A stretch of DNA of 64,000 bases from Lycium barbarum (lineage: Eukaryota; Streptophyta; Magnoliopsida; Solanales; Solanaceae), in NCBI RefSeq assembly GCF_019175385.1, contig NC_083345.1, positions 120,965,657-121,029,656 on the forward strand, written 5' to 3'. The stretch's first letter is position 1. Every line of letters begins with the position of its first letter. The position numbers were made by a program, and so were the translations under genes. A model generated the notes under the pieces. It searched no databases. It was not told where the DNA came from and was given only the letters and a program-made list of their open reading frames with translations. Shown here piece after piece: positions 37,654 through 48,693 of this stretch.

Positions 37654-37656
<3 letters not shown>

Positions 37657-38283
37657 AAAAGCGACGGTATTAATACAAAATTGATTAAAATTGTGGTAAA
37701 GTATAAATGACTATTCTTAAGCTATCAAAAAATATTAGAAACGCAAGTAAATATTTTGGAAGACAGGCGGGACAAAATTGGGTGTCAACAAAAACACTCA
37801 CCATGTTTTTGTATTCCTGTTTCTTCTCTGTAATTGGAGGGAAAAAGTTTTTGAATGGGCACTTCTCTGGACAGTTTATCTTGTGTCCCACTAAACAAGA
37901 TGCACACTTATTATTACCATTGTCATCATCATTGTCATTAATACCACCCATACCTTGATAATCATGAGGAATTGCAACATGTCACATTTCTTGATTAACA
38001 TTGTTATTTTCTTGATCAACCTCAGCATGTACCATCTCTTGATCTTGATCATAATGAGGAAAGCAGCAATGTCAGCATCAAGCACATCATAGGCAATTTT
38101 ATGTTCTTGATTTACTATAATATCTACATCACCATGTTCTCCCACAATTGCATTTATTCCTTCCTAGTAAATGTCACCATTTTCATTGTTTTGCAGGAGT
38201 TCATCTAAGGGATTGGGAGGCATTTCTTCAAGCAAGTCAGCCATTGGAAAGTCATCTCCAATTTGAAGTGGAAATTCTGCCAT

Positions 38284-38717
38284 TGAAGATGTGAGAAATT
38301 ATAGAGATTTGAGATAGTTTTTTTCTGGATTGTTGTAGTAGATTTGATTGAAGAAGATGAATAATGAGTAGATTTTTTTTTCAGAGTAGGGTTTGTGTGT
38401 CTTAGTAGAATTGACTATTGTATTGTATTGGAGAAGATGAATAATGAATTATTTGCTATACGTAAACATGGGTATGGTAGCCAATTTTAACTCTAATTTA
38501 CCGTTAACTACTTGTAATATTTTTTAATACTCTTTTTTTAGAGTGTTTTAGGTGTATTGACTACTGTATTGGAAAAGATTGAATAACTAATTGCAATAAA
38601 TCCAGAAGAATCTTTATCTTTCCATAGCTAAAATAGTTGGTAGAGATTTTTAAATTGAAAAAGGAGTCCATTACTTTTCCACATTTCATTTTTTTAAAAA
38701 AAAATCATATATATTTT
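38284..38717. other. Likely promoter side of the LOB-like pseudogene
   Basis: AT-rich sequence directly upstream (minus sense) of the pseudogene ATG. No distinct motif can be assigned. Confidence 0.3.
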
Positions 38718-38920
38718 TATCCGTTTCAATTTATGTGAACTTATTTCCTTATTAGTCCGTACCAAAAAGAATAACCCCTTCAATTTACCTTTATGCATTG
38801 ATTTAAAATCACACAAAATATATGTGATTCATCTAATATCATAAGTTTAAAATCTTTTCTTCTTACTTAAACTCTATGTCCAGTCAAATAGATTCACATA
38901 AATTAAAATGGAGGGAGCAG
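38718..38920. mobile_element. Stowaway-like MITE
   Basis: Inverted ends TTTCAATTTATGTGAAC on the left and GATTCACATAAATTAAAATGG then AGGGAGCAG on the right, the familiar CTCCCTCCATTTTAATTTATGTG type. The target duplication is unclear because both flanks are T-rich. Confidence 0.6.
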
Positions 38921-39165
38921 TTTTTTTTTTGTTTGCTCACAAACGTTGAGTCCTTCACAAGAAAATGGAACAGAAAATGGTGTGCGATTAGGTCACATTA
39001 GTTTTTCGGTACGTGTGTTGCACTTGTATGTCAGTACATAATTTTGTAACTAAATATTAATATTATAAAAATAAAGTTTTAAATAAATTATTATACAAAG
39101 AATAAAGTTCAATTTTTTGAGAATAAGTAATCTGCATATGATTTTAATATTTGGTCTTTCCCGTT

Positions 39166-39337
39166 CAGCGGCGGAGCTAGGATTTTCGCCGAGGGGGTTC
39201 AAAATATAAAAAAGTAAACATACGAAGAAGCCTAAGGGGGTTCAACATCTACTATATACATAAAAAATAATTTTAACCTTGTAAAAACAGTGTTTTTTTT
39301 TCTGCCGAGGGGGTTCATCTATGTGGCTCCGCCACTG
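39166..39337. mobile_element. hAT-type MITE, 172 bp
   Basis: CAGCGGCGGAGCTAGGATTT at the left and TGGCTCCGCCACTG at the right. Flanks TTCCCGTT and TTGCTGTT match 6 of 8. Same family as 7374-7553: GGGGGTTCAA, then ACATCTACTATATACATAAA are shared. Confidence 0.8.
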
Positions 39338-39451
39338 TTGCTGTTACCAACACAAAATAAGAAGTTGAAATTTGGATTCGTTTATGTTCTCGCATTGGTG
39401 GAAGCAAATATCTTTCATTAAAGTTCACAAAGGAAAAATTACTTGGCATAG

Positions 39452-40795
39452 TCATGTTTTAAAAGACAGTTTCAGGACTCGCTACGTGGCTCACCTCGGG
39501 GCAGGGCACTGGCAAACTGCCCCGAGACTAACTTGCGGGGCTTAGTTCATGTGAGGCTCACGTCCTAAGCGCCCGACCATATGCCCTAAACACGTCTAAC
39601 GCCCAACGCCTAGGGCTCACCTAACAGTTCTTACACAAATTATATTTTAAATTCCTTAATTAAAATCATTCACCTTCATAATTGTTTAACAAAATAATGA
39701 TACTTAATAGTTTTTCATCGATAGAAAGAAGAAGATTGGGTGTAACTCAAATAACAAGTCGTAGTATTGGATGTCTACTATTTGAGAATGTCGTGAGGGT
39801 GAATATCACTTAATATTTCTTTTAAAAATAAATAGCGGAATTGTACATTTTCACTTGTCGTTGGTCTTCAGTCCTATGTATCAAAATTATCATATAATAT
39901 TATTTTTTGTCCATGAAGAAGTTACGTTTAGGTGTAATATTGAATTTTTTTATTGATTATTTGCTTATAGGGAGATAAAATGAATAGTATGATAGTAGTA
40001 GTGTTTTAACAAAAACTGTGATTTTTTCAGTGTTTGAAAGTTAAGATGTTAGAGTTGATTTTCATTTCATAATAGCTTTTATTTCATTCCGATAGGATTA
40101 GGAATGAAGTCATCCGAGACAAGGTTGGAATAGCCTCAGTGGAAGACAAAATGCGGGAAGCGAGGCTGAGATGGTTTGGGCATGTGATGCGGAGAGATGC
40201 AAATGCCCCAGTGCGGAGGTGCGAGAGGTTGGCCAGTAACGATTTCAGAAGAGGTAGAGGTAGGCCGAAGAAGTATTGGGGGGAAGTGATTAGACAGGAC
40301 ATGGCGCATTTCCTGCTTACCGAGGACATGACCTTAGATAGGAGGGTATGGAGGACTCATATTAGGGTAGAAGGCTAGTAGGTAGTCGCGTTTATCCTTT
40401 CTTACGAGTAGTTATGTAGCTATATAGTTTCTTGTCTCTTGATTTCTGCGAGTATCTGTTGGTTTATAATGGCTTATTTACTTTTACTTTCATTGTTTTC
40501 ATTTTCATAATTGCTTTGATTTGTTTGCCCGTATCTGACCTTTCTTATGCTTTTTCTTGAGCCGAGGGTATTCCGGAAATAGCCTCCCTACCTAAGGTGG
40601 GGGTAAGGTCTGCGTACACTCTACCCTCCCCAGACCCCACGTTGTGGGATTCACTGGGTATGTTGTTGTTGTTGTTGTAATAGCTTTTATTTCATTGTAT
40701 TGTTTATACTTGTAAAATTATGCTATATATAATTTCAAGTTGTAAGTGGCATATAATGGATTGCTTTGATTAGTTTTTTTTTTAAGGATCAAGCG

Positions 40796-40828
<33 letters not shown>

Positions 40829-41019
40829 TTCATTTATTTACAGTTTTCGTTTATTTTTTTATGTAATTTTACCTATTTACAAATATTTATTGTCATTATA
40901 TTATTTTGTGAAATACTAAAAATTAAATACCCATGGGGCTTACACCCAGTGCCTCAAGATTTACGCCTCGTTGAGACGTATATAAACGCCCTGCCTTATG
41001 CCCCCGTTTTTTAAATCGA
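39452..41019. mobile_element. Mutator-like element, second copy, with RTE insertion
   Basis: Starts TCATGTTTTAAAAG like the copy at 29797, flanked by TTGGCATAG (39443-39451) and TAGGCATAG (41020-41028), 8 of 9 matching. Without the RTE insertion and its duplication it is about 960 bp, the same length as copy 1. Its right end has diverged. A (CA)n tract lies at about 40796-40824. Confidence 0.75.
40089..40678 (+). mobile_element. RTE-type LINE 3' fragment with 18-bp target duplication
   Basis: An 18-bp duplication (AATAGCTTTTATTTCATT) flanks it at 40071-40088 and 40679-40696. The same site is unoccupied in the sister Mutator-like copy (about 30415). It encodes the RTE C-terminus ([43 protein letters not shown]; frame 40139-40378) and ends in a TTG tail at 40661-40678. 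A 590-bp 5'-truncated copy. Confidence 0.9.
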
Positions 41020-41155
41020 TAGGCATAGCTACCTCTAAGAGTAATGATTGATAATAACTAATTTTTTATTTATTTATATTTAGTAGCTACAATAATTTTG
41101 TAAATTACTATTCGTAGCTATACCAAATATATTAGGTTTATGGCTTGTATTTTTC

Positions 41156-41225
41156 CTTCACTCTCTCTCTCTCTCTCTCTTTTCCCTCACCCCTCTCTCT
41201 CTCTCCGTTCCCTCTCTCCCTCGGC
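41156..41225. repeat. CT-rich microsatellite
   Basis: CTCTCT and CCCTCTCTCT runs directly left of the Tork-like copia LTR. No gene. Confidence 0.8.
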
Positions 41226-41323
41226 TCTCACCCCTCTATTTCAAAATAACTCAGTCTTCAGTTATTTGTTATCAGCTTACATCCTCAAATATCAGCTTAT
41301 ATTAGTTTTTCAGACTTTACATG

Positions 41324-41810
41324 TGTTACCGAAAATGTAAAAGAAAGAACACAAGATTTAACGTGGTTCAAAGCAAAATGATCCTACGTCCACCAGAGAA
41401 CAATTGCCTTTATGGTATTAACAAAAGAAGGGGAGATATCTCAATTACACCTAAGAGAATTTCTCTCTCAACTCTTTACTCACTACAATGTATTGTATGA
41501 TTTTTTGCGATGGTTTAAACAATCAAGAATGGTCATCATTTTATAGATGACCAAACTTGGGCTCCAAGCTCAAAAATAAAAAAGGAAAAGTAAATCTAAA
41601 ATATGTCCTCCATATATTTTTGCTTTCTCTCCAAGTTTGCTTGCTAGCCAAGTATATTGGCACATGTAACTTACTTCCACGAAATGAACTCTTTCAATCT
41701 CTACCTTGGTTTGCGTCACGAGCATGCGTATGAACAACTCGGGCCAAACTTCTAAGCTTATTGGGCAACCCGGTTGTAAGAAACAAGAAGAATCAAACCA
41801 TTGTTGACCA
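41324..41810 (-). repeat. 3' LTR of the Tork-like copia
   Basis: TG...CA ends and adjacent polypurine tract. The stretch GATTTAACGTGGTTC is common near the end of plant Tork-lineage LTRs. No second LTR in the window. Confidence 0.7.
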
Positions 41811-42199
41811 TACTACCTCCACCTAACAACTGTTCTCTTCGAAGTTGAATCAGTTGATGCGTACTCCCGCCAAGTCCTTGTAGTGTGCAAACTTAGCGAG
41901 CAGGACTATCTTGGTCAACATGTCTACAAAGTTATATTTTGTGATAATCTTCACGACCTTGATAGTTCCCTCTTCAACAACATCTCGAATAAAATGAAAA
42001 CTGACATCAATGTGTTTAGTGCGCTCATGAAATCTCTCATTTTTAATCAGATGAATAGCACTTTACTACCCAAATATACTCTTGCGTTTGGTGTAGTAAA
42101 CACTTCTACTTTGATAGGTAAAGATGAAAAGCACAGTAAACACTTTAATTTGCCAAGGGTGGATCATATTTACTCTCTGTTTCATTTCATTTTATTTGA

Positions 42200-42563
42200 T
42201 TGAACACGGAACTAAAAATGTTAATTGGCTTGATATTATATCACATATAAGGGTTGATTCCTGCTGAACCAAACTCAATTCCGCTACCAAACCTTTCAAC
42301 AAGATTGCTTCTTTCACCACCTCCGATCCTGCCATGTATTCTGCTTCTATCGTAGACAAAGCGACAATCGACTATAGAGTCGATTTCCAACAAACAACAC
42401 TACCAACAAAAGTAAAGATGCATCCAATTGTGGGCCTCCTTCTACCAAGATCCCCGACATAATCAGAATCCACACAATCGAGAACTAAAATACCTCCACC
42501 ATATTTTCGAAAGGTCAGACCAACATCAAAAGCTCCCTTGAGATATCTCAATATCCACTTCAC
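42200..42563 (-). pseudogene. Copia RNase H
   Basis: WILRYLKGAFDVGLTF, then DSDYVGDLGRRRPTIGC, VCWKSTL and a decayed TIEAEYM equivalent (about 42335) match the copia RNase H. The frame breaks at 42372. Confidence 0.82.
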
Positions 42564-42710
42564 AGCTTTCTAATGCCTCTTTCCTGGGTTGGACATGTAT
42601 CTGCTTACCACATTTATAGATTGAGCAATATCTCTGGACGTGAATACACCATAACATACATAATGCTACCAACTGCGCTGGCATAAGTAACCTTTGACAT
42701 ATGCTCTACC

Positions 42711-43286
42711 TCATCCTTGGGTTGAGGCATTTAATAGTGTACTTACAGACTTGAATGTATGCATATTGAATCTCTCGAGAACCCTTTCAATGTACCTCTT
42801 ATGAGAAAGATGTACAACACCGTCTTCTCTTGAAATCTCTATACCAAGTATTTTCTTTGCAGCTCCCAAATCCTTCATGTCAAATTCCTTAATCAACAGT
42901 TTCTGTAAAGCATTTATCTCTATAATGTTGTTAGCAACAATAAGCATATCATCAACATACAATAATGAGTAAATCATTGAGTTACCAGACATCTTCTTGT
43001 GATACACACAGCTATCAAAGGCACACCTTGAGAATTCATGTGTAGTCATGAATGCATCAAACCTCTTGTACCACTGCCTAGGGGATTGCCTCAAACCATA
43101 CAAAGATTTCTTCAATTGGCATACATGATCTTCTTTTCCCTCAGCTAGGAAGCCTTCAGGTTGATCCATATAGATTGTCTCTTCTAGATCACCATGTAAG
43201 AAAGCAGTTTTGACATTAAGCTGTTGAATCTCCAAGTCAAATTGTGCAACCAATGCTAGTAGCACGCGAATTGAGATATGCTTCAC
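42711..43286 (-). pseudogene. Copia reverse transcriptase
   Basis: A 191-codon frame with LNVKTAFLHGDLEETIYM, then KKSLYGLRQSPRQWYKRFD and the catalytic LLYVDDMLIVA, ending in KRYIERVLERFNMH. The family is RVT_2, Tork-like by the RQSPRQWYKRFD form. Upstream at about 43327 a stop breaks the entry to the domain. Replicates the element RNA in virus-like particles. Non-functional here. Confidence 0.9.
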
Positions 43287-43911
43287 GACCGGAGAGAAAA
43301 TCTCATTGTAGTCAATTCCCTCCTTCTAACTGAAACCCTTTGCAACCAATCTCACCTTGAACTTTGCATCTTCCACTTCAGGAATTCCCTCTTTATATTT
43401 GTAGACCTATTTGCATCCAACTATTCTCTTCCTTTTTTGCCTTTTCACTAAGACCCATGTCTGATTCTTGTGAAGAGACTCCATCTCTGCAATCATGGCT
43501 AACCGTCATTGTGCAGCATCCTCTTAAGAAATTTCTTCAACATACAAGGAGGGCTCCAGATCCTTAATCTCTTCTTCTGCGGCTATGAATGCATATGCAA
43601 TCAGGTTTGCTTGTTCTATAAGGCGTTCCGGTCTTCGTATCTTCCTCTTCTCCCTTTCTTCACAATTATGTATGGTTCATTGACAACAATTTCGTCAAGA
43701 TCTTCATCTTCAACTTGAGTCTGTTGATTCTTTTCCTTGGTAAGCTCCATCGGAAGCTTCACCTGGTCGTTGTTCTCGTTTCCTATAAACTCCACAGAAA
43801 CTTTACGGGGACCATATATAGAGGATTCATCAAAGGTGAGATCTCTACTAACTATAAATTTGAGTAAAGACAAATACCAAAGTTTATACCTTTTTACTCT
43901 ATCCACTTACT

Positions 43912-44286
43912 CTACCAATATGGCCTTTTCAGCACTTGGCTTAAGCTTTCCTTGATTAACATGATAATAAGCTGGACGCCAAATACTCGTAAGTATGAAT
44001 AGTTAGAGGGTTCACCTGACCATACCTCATTCGGAGTCTTAAAGTCAATCGCCGATGCTGGAGATCGATTGACAATATGAACAGTAGTGTAAATTCCTCC
44101 AGCCCAAAATACTTTGGATATTTTGGCTTGTAGGAGCATACAACGAGCCTTTTCAAGAAGATTTTTGTTCATTCTCTCGGCACCTGTATTCTGCTGTGGG
44201 GTGTGCCTGACAGTCCAATGTCTTGAGATGCCATGAACCTTGCAGAAATCATTGAACTCTTTATTGCAAAACTTCAAGTCATTGTC
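43912..44286 (-). pseudogene. Copia integrase fragment
   Basis: FCNKEFNDFCKVHGISRH, HTPQQNTGAERMNKNLLEKA and VFWAGGIYTTVHIVNRSP are the end of the integrase core, containing the catalytic glutamate position (usually NGVAER; here NTGAERM). The SDN motif is cut at the 44290 junction. 43616-43906 continues with the integrase-RT linker. Confidence 0.85.
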
Positions 44287-44289
44287 TGT

Positions 44290-44614
44290 GCTAGGATACT
44301 TGCTTTTGGGCTAACCAATGCGCCAAGTACTTTTATGCCATTAATAGACCATGTACTTAAACCGTTTATCAATGATTTTTTTGTGGTTTATTTAATGATA
44401 TTTTGGTGTATAGTAAGTGCTTGGATGATCATGTAAAACATTTGAAGTTGATATTTGATGTGTTGAGAAATGAAAAGTTGTATGTGAATTTTAAAAAGTG
44501 TTCTTTTTGTGTGAACCGTGTTGTTTTCCTTGGCTTTGTTGTAAGCTCAAGAGGAGTTGAGGTGGATGATGAGAAGGTAGAGGCTATTAGGAGTTGGCCA
44601 ACCTCTAAGTCCAT
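44290..44614 (+). pseudogene. REINA-type gypsy reverse transcriptase fragment
   Basis: LAFGLTNAPSTFM, then FVVYL-MIF (a shifted form of the FDDILVYS catalytic motif), then HVKHLKLIFDVLRNEKLYVN and VVFLGFVVSSRGVEVD. This matches chromovirus REINA RTs. The frame shifts near 44400. The reading continues at 57872 after the giant LTR (TSKSI then SDVRSFHGLVSFYRRF). Confidence 0.85.
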
Positions 44615-45643
44615 TGTTGACACCCAATTTTGTCCCACCTTTCCTCCGAAATATCTATTTACGCCTCTAGTATTTTTGGCAACTTCAAAAAAATAATTAT
44701 TTATATTTTACTATAATTATTATTTTTTATTAAATACTGGCGTTTCATTATTTTTATTACCACTACTACTATTATTATTATTTTTTTTTATTTTTTTTTT
44801 GTTACCAGTATTATTATAATTCGCATTTTTATCATTTCAGCAGTTTTACCGCATTATGCACACGCATCACATTTATTTCCGCACAACTAAATAATAGCAT
44901 TTATTTACTGTTGACTTTCAAAATATTATTGCACGGCTATTACGACGTCATATAATTTTATTTTTATCTGATTACTAATAAATACATACTTTTATATTAG
45001 GTAATATTTTAACACACGTTAGCATATAATTAATTAAAATAGGTCTTTTATTTAAATTTAGAAGCCCAATTTATTTCTTTCATTCAGCCCATATTTTGAT
45101 TCATCTAACCCAAATTACCAGCCCAAAATATTAATTCAGTCCATCCTAAAACTATTTGGGCTAAAGCCCAATTCGTTAATAACCAGACACCACAAATAGC
45201 CCACCACCCGTTTTTTATGAACCGACCCGTTTCCCTTTCAAAATGACACAGCTAGGTTTTCATCACCTAACACCCGCCGCACCCCCTTCTTTCTCTCTCT
45301 CCTCCCTCTCTCTCTTCTTCCTCCATTTCTGGCTAAATTCCACCCTCCCTTTAGCCACGCACAGTTGTGTCATTCCACTTCCACGCAAAAATCGTCACTA
45401 CGCCTGTTTCGCCTGTGTATTCTGTCGTTGAAAGGAAAGGGTTTTCCCATTTTTTGCTTCAAAACACCCGACGATCCTCAAAGATCAGGGTGGTTGAACC
45501 ATTTCGGGTAATACTCAAGTCAAACCACGTGAGAATCTGCTCGAAAACCCCTTCAACGTTCAGATTAGCACGGGTCTTGACTCGATTTTGAATCCATATT
45601 TCAAATCCCCGCCCAATTTCCAGTGGTAAAACCCTAGCAAAAC

Positions 45644-45653
45644 CCTATAAATA
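45644..45653 (+). promoter_or_regulatory. LTR TATA box, copy C
   Basis: AACCCTATAAATAATGG, aligned to copy A. GCCCA-type motifs lie 440-580 bp upstream. Confidence 0.55.
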
Positions 45654-45927
45654 ATGGTTTTTGCAGTTGAAAAGGGGAGGTCGAAAATCGCAAAATTCCT
45701 CCTTAAAGAGATTTTTTTCGGAGCCGCAAAAATTCCCCTACAAAAAAATAGAGTTGGAGCCTCCTGGAAATTGAAAAGTTCTGGAGCCGCAAAAACATCC
45801 CCTAAAAAATATAGGTTTTAGCCGCCTAGAATAACCTAAAACATCAGTCCTTTAGCAGTCGTAATCTTGTTTTAATATGAAGTCAAAATACTAAATCAAT
45901 TTTTGTTTTCGTTTGCCTTGGTACTGC

Positions 45928-48489
45928 TGTCACGACCCGGCTAGGGGGCCGCGACGAGCACCCGGTACTACCCCACCCGAGCACCCCTGTATCGTACATA
46001 ACATAACATTTAGGTGAACCATAAGTCAATTCGTGCTTTTCTTATCGTTAATCATATTGATCCCATTAGATGATCATCATCGTTTAACATATCATAGGCA
46101 TTTATGCCGCATCATAAGTACAAGGCCGACGAGGCCAACAAAAGATATACAAAACATGGGCCGACATGGCCGAACATCTCTACCCACATACACATGACTA
46201 CGAGCCTCTAAGAATATGACATGTCGTATGAGCGGGACAGGACCCCCGCTATGCCCATAATTATATACACAAAAGAATAAGTACTCAAAGCTACGGCTCC
46301 GAAAGGAATGGAGCTCTGCTATGCAACTCTGAGTGAGCAGCTATGGATCAAGTCTGTCTCCCTGTGCACCTGCGGGCATGACGCAGCGTCCACAAACAAA
46401 AGGACGTCAGTACAAAGAATGTACTGAGTATGTAAAGCATGATTAACATTGATATATATAAACATAACGAACAACATATGGAATAGCATAGGAGGGGAGA
46501 CAATAATATCATCATCATCATGTCGGTTACTTACTTACATCGTCATTCGTGTCCCATAATGAAACTCGTACCATACTTGTGCTCGTATTCGTATACATGT
46601 CCTTATTCGTATTCTTATACATAGTCTTATCACATTCTTTTACATAATATATACATAGTCATTTCATATACATAGCATTTACATAGCGTACCCGACCTCA
46701 TTGGATCAGTGTTTCATATACATACTTGGCCAACCAAGGCTCAATGTTACTCATACCTGGCCCTACCAAGGCTTCAGGGTTATCCGTACCATCTGCAGAT
46801 GTGTGCGCGTATTTCGTAATCGTATACATATTCTATACATATTCATACACATATATTCTACCCGGCGTTATAAGCTCGGGGTTTTATTATAGCCCTTCAT
46901 AGGCACGTATGAGTATAATAGCCCGTAGGCACCTTTAGCATCATTATTATTATCATCATCATTACTATCATTATCATTATCATCATTGCTATCATTATCA
47001 TTATCGTTACTTCTATATCATAGTCTTACTCGTCACTTGAGGTGCGTAGTGCATTCGTAGTACATATCAAGGATAGTGAGCTTATGAGCTCGGAATGTGA
47101 AGGAATTATAGTCAACATAGTCATATAGAGGGATTAGGAGTTTAGCCAAAGAACCATGCCTTATGAAAGAAGGGTTAGCCTTACATACCTCTTTGTCGAA
47201 CTATTCTACACTTGCACGTACTCCTCCGATGATCACGTTTCTACCTTCATTAAGGGCATACGATCGTTAGAATCGATAACTAGCACATATGGCTAAAGCT
47301 AAAGAAAATCGGGCAGCATCTCCTCTATTTATACATCATTCACCCATTTCGTAATTCAACTCCCAAACATCAACAATACATTCACAATATCATAACAATA
47401 GTCATTAACCATCCACATTACCCACATTATCTAAATTTCTCAATTCGCTCTAATTCACCCACATTCATGGTCATAATATCCCACTTCGCCCATTCGCCTA
47501 AAATGTCTAGTTCATGGTCTCAACGTCGTTTATAGCACATTTATATCACAACTCAACAACAATCATGATCCAATTCGACTATGCTCTCAAAACGTCACTA
47601 TTCATCATTCAAGACCCATTTCGCTAAACTCTTCTAGTGACCAAGCATTTCAACTCTCAAATATCTCAAACAACATACAAATAACATGAATCTTACCTTA
47701 GATGTCGTAGGAATGAGCTTGAGTTGATAATATTCCACTTTGATCAAAACCCTAGTTTTCCTCCTTTTGGGTTTCTTGACTTTGGAAGATCTTTGATGGG
47801 TTCTTACCCTTGATTCACTTATCTAATGTTGTTGATGGATTAATATCCTTGAAAACTTGTATCATACATGTGGAGAGATGTTTTTAGAGAGAGGGGGTTG
47901 CAAGGGAAATGAAATGAAAATGACTTGGTCCATTACATTTATTGAGCAAAAAGCTGCCCGACCAGATATACGGACCAACATACGGTCCGTATAAAATCTA
48001 CGGACCAACATACAGTCCGTATAAAATCTACGGACCGTATGTCCTGGCCGTATGTTTGGTCCAGAGAGTTGGCCAATCTGGGTGGATTATACGGTCCAGA
48101 CATACGGACCGTATAAATTATACGGCTAGTATGTTTGGCCGTATAATCCCCAGTGATCCCGAATTTCATTTCGTCGATTCGTTTGATCTCCAATCCTTAT
48201 GGAACCTTCTTAACACTTGTTCAACACTTCAATACCAATCCAAGGGATGTTATTACTCTTCTCCAAGACTTCATTAATTCCTTGCTAACCCGTTACTCGA
48301 AATTCCTTTCCGATACTTATCAAATACTTTGCCTTATCTTGGCAATCCTCTTCCCCCATCTCTAACATCTTTGAAATCTTTTCTAGAGTTCGTCGAGCGT
48401 TATCACTCACTCATGAACATATCGAATACTCATAGCCCTCACTAGTCCATTCACTTGCGTACCAACGGAAGATTTTCCTAGGTGTAACA
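45928..48489 (-). repeat. 3' LTR of the Tekay element, 2562 bp
   Basis: TGTCACGACCCGGCTAGG...TCCTAGGTGTAACA in plus orientation. A TATA (TATAAATAGAGG, minus) lies at 47322-47333. Includes CATTAT repeats at 46945-47010. About 190 bp near 46595-46783 and one 29-bp palindrome unit are extra compared with the other LTR. Confidence 0.93.
47967..48147 (-). promoter_or_regulatory. TACGGACCGTA palindrome array in the LTR U3
   Basis: Seven or more half- or full palindromes (ATACGGTCCGTATA, TACGGACCGTATG, ATACGGACCGTATA, CGGCTAGTATG and others) in 180 bp. It begins about 340 bp from the U3 start and sits about 630 bp upstream of the TATA. The other LTR (55075-55226) has one repeat unit fewer, so the array length changes between copies. 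Confidence 0.7.
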
Positions 48490-48693
48490 TTTTTCCCCCC
48501 TTAAGAACATTCGTCCTCGAATGTTAGAGGGTTCGGGAATTCTATAAAAAATTTGCCAGAGTTTCCCCTATCATATGGCACTACCAACCTGTCACAACAA
48601 CCCATAATATCGATGCCTCACAGGGCCACAACACAATAGCATAAAAATTTGGCCACACACGACCCAAAAGCAAAAAAGGAAAGCATTCATACC

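Larger units (their letters stand above)
33103..37790 (-). mobile_element. Giant solo LTR (copy B), 4688 bp, target duplication AAAAC
   Basis: On the minus strand it starts TGTTGACACCCAATTTTGTC and ends GTATAACA. AAAAC flanks it at 33098-33102 and 37791-37795. Contains the (AAT)n tract 37518-37653, TGGGCY motifs at 37100-37290, TATA at 36701-36712, a donor-like GAAGAAGGT at 36468 and the conserved YTTAG/ATGAATCC at about 34036. No gag/pol. Confidence 0.88.
32369..38283 (-). pseudogene. LOB-domain (LBD)-like transcription factor pseudogene, split by a giant LTR
   Basis: Minus-strand ATG 38283 opens MAEFPLQIGDDFPMADLLEE. A stop follows at about codon 39 and a frameshift near 38063, then an Asp/Asn-rich stretch and CASCLVGHKINCPEKCPF with FFPP, resembling the LOB C-block and FFP. 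The solo LTR 33103-37790 cuts the next part. With one AAAAC removed, coding continues in frame (SVFTKKNILKWLEKL, RVGEATIINKGQF, KIIELKREV), close to the rest of a LOB domain with its coiled coil. A donor CG/GTAAGA at 32884, an acceptor ATGTAG near 32689 and a last exon (GWQLAPQWGQRY, then stops, NINPPPPGTNNMYLFGDLL) complete the model. The Cys spacing is one longer than canonical. LBD is my best guess. The gene is dead. Confidence 0.5.
41324..44290 (-). mobile_element. Tork-like Ty1/copia element, 5'-truncated
   Basis: The plus-left end is a 487-bp 3' LTR (41324-41810, TGTTACCGAAAATG...TTGACCA), preceded on the minus strand by the purine-rich GTTGTTAGGTGGAGGTA. The interior carries RNase H, RT and integrase in that order to the right and ends abruptly at about 44290, where a REINA-type gypsy sequence begins. 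Gag, protease and the 5' LTR are missing. Many stops. Confidence 0.85.

Noticed and set aside
37478..37684. Open frame of poly-isoleucine
   Set aside because: Translation of the AAT microsatellite.
40139..40378. Short RTE C-terminal frame as an intact host gene
   Set aside because: The same sequence at 31371-31703 and the 18-bp duplication show it is the end of a truncated LINE.
46945..47010. CATTAT repeat as telomere-like or satellite DNA
   Set aside because: Short, present in both LTRs of the Tekay element and not TTTAGGG.
47939..48277. Open frames on both strands over the TACGG palindromes (also 55049-55357)
   Set aside because: Consequence of the palindromic repeat being stop-free on both strands; repetitive YGP-type translation.
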